Positions 60,372 through 64,000 of a stretch of 64,000 nucleotides of DNA are shown here, piece by piece. Numbering within the stretch: position 1 is the first letter of the stretch; the number at the start of each line of letters is the position of its first letter. The stretch covers positions 1-64,000 of the forward strand of contig CAUYLG010009127.1 in assembly GCA_963573385.1 (NCBI GenBank), written 5' to 3'. The position numbers and the translations under genes were made by a program. Source of the stretch: Cacajao melanocephalus (Eukaryota; Chordata; Mammalia; Primates; Pitheciidae). The notes under the pieces were generated by a model. The model was given only the letters and a program-made list of their open reading frames with translations. It made no database searches and was not told where the DNA came from.

Positions 60372-62059
60372 TGGCTCTTCTTAAACTCAGGCAAATGTGA
60401 ACCTAGAAATTGAGAGAACACAATACACAGATTTTTTTTTTAATCTATGGACTTCCTGAAAGTAAAAGTTTTAGAGAGGAAAAAGGCACACTGGCAGAAA
60501 GCACCCAAGTATATGAACCAGGATTCAGATCTAACCCTGACACCAATCAGCTATATGACACTAAACAGGTCATCTCTTCTTCACCAGCCCTGGTTCCCTG
60601 TCAGCCTGCAAGGGGGCAGACCACCACAAACCCACAGCCGCCTACCACTCCAAATGCTAAAACCCTATCAACCAGAAATAGGTGCAAACTACTATGGAAT
60701 TTCCAAGTCTCTCTGCATTCCTTTCAATATATTTTCTGAATAGCAGATATATACATATGTTTTCTTTATGCCCTGATTCTCCCAAACTTAATTCTACTTT
60801 CTTACCCCCTGGTAATGGTGATAGTTTTTATTCCAATTCTGTTGGGGTCAAGTAAATTACATTTCACAGCATGAAAAATATTTTGGGGGTAAATGAGGTC
60901 AACTTCAGAGAAGACAAATACAGTAAAGCTTTGTCTCTGACTATTTCCCACAAGAATATGTAGATTGTATCTTTTACATGGGGACAAGCTGTGATTTAAA
61001 GAAACACTGTCAGAATGTGCTGTGAAATAAACTCAGAAATAGGCTTTCCACCCAATGCCTGATAGATTAGTTCCTCTGCCTGTTAACTGAATTTGTGCAT
61101 CGGCTTCTATTCATGGCTCTGATTGTTATTTTCAAATTGTCATTTGAGCTATATGGCGCTTCCAGGATTTATTTTCCAGCCTGTGGCATGATAAGCAGTT
61201 TCTGCCATCCCAGTGGAAATCCACAGCAAGGAAGTAATTGCCCAGGGCCCACTTTCCCAACCACCAACCACAGCAAGCGTGGAGCACTCAGCCACAGCAA
61301 AGCAAAACCCAACCAAATTATGGTAGAGTTATCTAACATAGTCACTCTAAATCAAATAACGTAGTGACATTTGTTTCAGACTACAGTTTCCATCCACAGA
61401 AGAAATATTAGATGTGAAAATAAAGCCATTTGTTGGATTTTTCAAAGGAATGGAAATGAAAGTTTTACAAACTTAGAATCAACATCCTCTTCCCACCTAC
61501 CCAAAAAGAAGGAATGCATTTATTTATGCCAATGACGAGTGGACTTCTAGCATCTAATTTTATTTATTACAGTATCACACTGCAGAAAGCCATTTGTTAC
61601 CTCTTCTTTATGCTTACAATAAAGGGTGACGGCATTTATCAAAAAACTCATTATCAAGTGAGACAAAAAGCTAAAATTGGATTTCCAAAATAAAAATACC
61701 AATCAAGCAAAATCTCATTTAAAGCAAAAAGATTTTTTCATTCTGACAGCATTACAGAATGCTGATGAGTTCTCCATGAGTACTGGACAAGGTTGTACTG
61801 CTTAGTGGCTTACCCAAAACACCATCATTTTTCATGAGTCCTAGGATAGAAAACACAGGTATTTGCATTCAAATTACTTTATAACTTCAGCTCTGGGGCA
61901 ATCTAAAACCGAACTTTGATAAATATTGTTGCCTGTAAATACATTTCCAGAAGGGTATATTTATCGATATTTCAAGCCCACCAGATTATTAAAGGTATCA
62001 AAATCGGCTTCAAAATTTAGGTATTTGCTTCAAACCATTATGAATATAATTTTTAAAAC
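60372..62059. other. Long repeat-poor stretch
   Basis: About 1.7 kb, with at most a weak MIR-like scrap at 60525-60610 (tgacaccaatcagctatatg). Frames of 60-109 codons have no recognisable domain. No gene or named repeat otherwise. Confidence 0.4.
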
Positions 62060-62160
62060 AGCTCATGTGTTCTGATGGCTTATTATGTGTCAGGCCCTCC
62101 CAGGACACCCATGGTTTCATTTCTCCCTTACAATCATGCCATGAGGGGGTCCTGTCACAA
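62060..62160 (-). mobile_element. MIR fragment
   Basis: gcttattatgtgtcaggccc, tcccttacaatcatgccatg and agggggtcctgtca match the complement of the MIR core. Minus strand. Confidence 0.65.
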
Positions 62161-62279
62161 GAAAACTGGACCAAAACAGGGAATCAACTCCAAAGCCTAA
62201 ATCAACCAGTGACCCATGACTTCTTCAATAAGAAGCATGTGCAACCTGGGCCAGCTCACAAGAATTGCTTAAAAAGTAA
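62161..62279. other. Unassigned spacer
   Basis: No feature recognised. Confidence 0.5.
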
Positions 62280-62515
62280 GTGGGTGTTGAACCATGAGAA
62301 CACATGGACACAGGGAGGGGAACATCACCTACCGGGGCCTCTCAGGGGATGGGGGATTGGAGAGGGATAGCATTAGGAGAAATACCTAATGTAGATGACA
62401 GAGTGATGGATGCAGCAAACCCCTATGGCACATGTATATCTATGTAACAAACCTGCACATTCTGCACATGCACCCCAGAACTTCAAGTATAATAAAATAA
62501 ATTTTTAAAAGCAAA
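62280..62515 (+). mobile_element. L1 3' end, simian-age type
   Basis: Forward L1 3' UTR: accatgagaacacatggaca, gggatagcattaggagaaat, cctatggcacatgtatatct, atgtaacaaacctgcacat, then ataataaaataaattttt. It lacks ORF2. Confidence 0.93.
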
Positions 62516-62564
62516 TGAAATAATTTATGTGAAAGCACCTCAAAATAATTTTGAAGTATAACTG
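62516..62564. other. Spacer
   Basis: Short spacer; nothing recognised. Confidence 0.5.
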
Positions 62565-62630
62565 ATGGGCTCAAATCCTTACTCTGCTCCTGTCAGCTGT
62601 GAAAATGAAGCAAGTCACATAACTCTTTTT
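62565..62630 (+). mobile_element. MIR scrap
   Basis: tgggctcaaatccttactct and gaagcaagtcacataact match the MIR head and core over about 65 bases. Confidence 0.5.
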
Positions 62631-63299
62631 TTTTTCTCAGAGCTCTTAGAAAAAAAATCTTTAAATTGTCTAATGGAGGTCTAGGTTAAGACAAATTTTA
62701 ATAGGCACATACATTTTAAACCCAAGAATATGTTTGGAATTAATTGAAATAATTAGTAATGCCTCCTTATGTCATGCCTACCCAACACTATTGTCTGAAT
62801 GCAGGGTATTGCTAACTTTTCTACACATCTAATTTGTAAGTAGCCAATGTTCTTAATGAGAGGTTAATCACTGAATGGTACAATTCATCCTTGAGGAAGT
62901 TTATTTACTCACGTTTGTTGTTACTGCTAAATATGAGCATCTTGATTAATAGCAGCAACATAATTGGTGTCCAATATCTATTCATCAGCATAGCTCAATT
63001 TCTTTAAAAAGTACCTCCTTATATAATAAATAAGACCTTCATGTTCTACCTGACAGCTTGATTAATGACCCTGCAACTAAACCCTTTTTCACAGTAAGTG
63101 AAGGGTGAATACTCTTAGTGTCAGCTGTTTCCACTTAGGTTAGAACCATCCACCGGTCACAGAGAAGAGGGAAGACTTCTGTTATGTATGGTGGGGGAGG
63201 GGGGCAGGAACCCTAAGAAGCCTTTGTTATTCATCACGATGCGGGCAACAAGATGGTCTGCCAGCTCAGAGACATCTACTGAAAGTTAACATCTATCAG
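62631..63299. other. Repeat-poor stretch with repeated TTAATC/GATTAAT words
   Basis: About 670 bases of high-complexity sequence without a named repeat. The words ggttaatcactg (near 62860), cttgattaatagc (near 62943) and cttgattaatgac (near 63058) occur within about 200 bases. A conserved element is possible, but conservation cannot be seen from one sequence. Confidence 0.4.
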
Positions 63300-63420
63300 G
63301 TAGCCTCCTTCTGCAAATGTTTACTGAGCACCTGCTGGATATAGAGAGGAAGACACAGCCCTTACCCTCAAGAGCTGCCCAGGGTGGAAGATTGAGCAGT
63401 TAAGTACAGGCTTAGTGCAT
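63300..63420 (-). mobile_element. Probable L2 fragment
   Basis: tgtttactgagcacctgctg, then aagacacagcccttaccctc and aagagctgcccagg follow the complement of the L2 3' end. Confidence 0.55.
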
Positions 63421-63725
63421 GCAAGATGCCCAACACTAGGGTCACTGACCAAGTACATCCCAGGACATCAGCAGGAGGCAGCCAGGCTTGTTAGGGCAGG
63501 AGACAGGTATGGTTCTTAGAAGACTCAGAAGAAGAAGCAACATATGACCTGGGCCTCCAAGGAAGACAAGACAGAAACTACATATATAGCTACTAACAAT
63601 GACTGGGGCTGGGGGCAGTGGCTGGCAGCTGGGAAAACTGACTAATTCCAGCTCTGTGGCCTGGGCCTCCTTGGACTAAGGGCAGTCCAGGTGGGACTTT
63701 AGCTTCAGCAGGAGGTTCATGTATC
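63421..63725. other. Unassigned spacer
   Basis: No feature recognised. Confidence 0.45.
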
Positions 63726-63960
63726 TTAGTGACATTGGGTATGGGCTTTGGGGTTCACAGAGCCTGGCTGACATCAATCATAAGCCTCAGATGCCCATCT
63801 GTGAAATGCAGATGGTAGCACTCACTCACTCAGTCGACAGATCTTTGCTGTGTGCCCACTCTAGGTCTGTCTCCTCGGGCTGTCGTGAGGACTGAGCAAG
63901 GTCATACACTTGGCGTCACACATTGCACAAAGCAAGTGCACAGCAGATGGGCCTGAGCGT
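63726..63960 (+). mobile_element. MIR, interrupted
   Basis: gcctcagatgcccatctgtg, aaatgcagatggtagcactc, gggctgtcgtgaggactgag and caaagcaagtgcacagcag match the MIR core with an insert in the middle. Forward strand. Confidence 0.65.
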
Positions 63961-64000
63961 GGTCCCCACCTGGTCAACTCAGAGTCTCATGTACTTCACT

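Overview
This is nuclear DNA of a simian primate, most likely human or a close relative. The window carries dimeric Alu elements with poly-A tails and target-site duplications, a THE1-type LTR, other MaLR and ERV1 LTRs, simian-age L1 3' ends, and a heavy background of ancient mammalian MIR, L2, hAT and Tigger fossils. AT content is moderately high and I see no CpG island. I found no protein-coding gene, structural RNA gene or convincing exon. All open reading frames are short, lack family similarity I can recognise, or lie inside repeats. The window reads as intergenic DNA or the inside of a long intron. Repeat family names are given from memory of consensus sequences, so class is usually safer than subfamily.

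Layout: 1-2.3 kb holds an L1 endonuclease fragment, CT/CA simple repeats and an L2 scrap. 2.6-6.4 kb has three Alus, one of them nested in a Tigger DNA transposon, plus MIRs. 6.4-14.7 kb is mostly old or unassigned DNA with MIR, L2, an L1 3'-UTR piece and an AT-rich hairpin cluster at 12.5 kb. 16.8-20.3 kb is an old L1/HAL1-type element split by an AluJ and by a 1.2-kb Tigger-type element that keeps the last codons of its transposase. 20.4-25.8 kb holds MER2-type and LTR repeats, including an LTR broken by a small inverted L1 end. 26-30 kb is largely unassigned. 30.4-34.2 kb has an ERV1 (MER4-like) LTR, L1 and L2 pieces and a THE1 LTR. 34.7-41.7 kb has three Alus, a 13-bp-unit minisatellite, two fold-back repeats and a solo ERV1 LTR inserted in an older repeat. 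42-58.4 kb is a mosaic of hAT, MIR, MaLR LTR and L1 pieces. 58.4-64 kb is mostly unassigned, with one Alu, an L1 3' end and MIR/L2 scraps.

Because there are no genes, there is no operon or pathway to describe. The main information is the order of insertions: MIR, L2 and hAT first, then Tigger and old L1, then MaLR and ERV1 LTRs, then Alu. Several repeat-free stretches (26.3-27.1, 46.6-47.5 and 62.6-63.3 kb) are the best places to look for conserved regulatory sequence. I saw nothing that I would call a new biological system.
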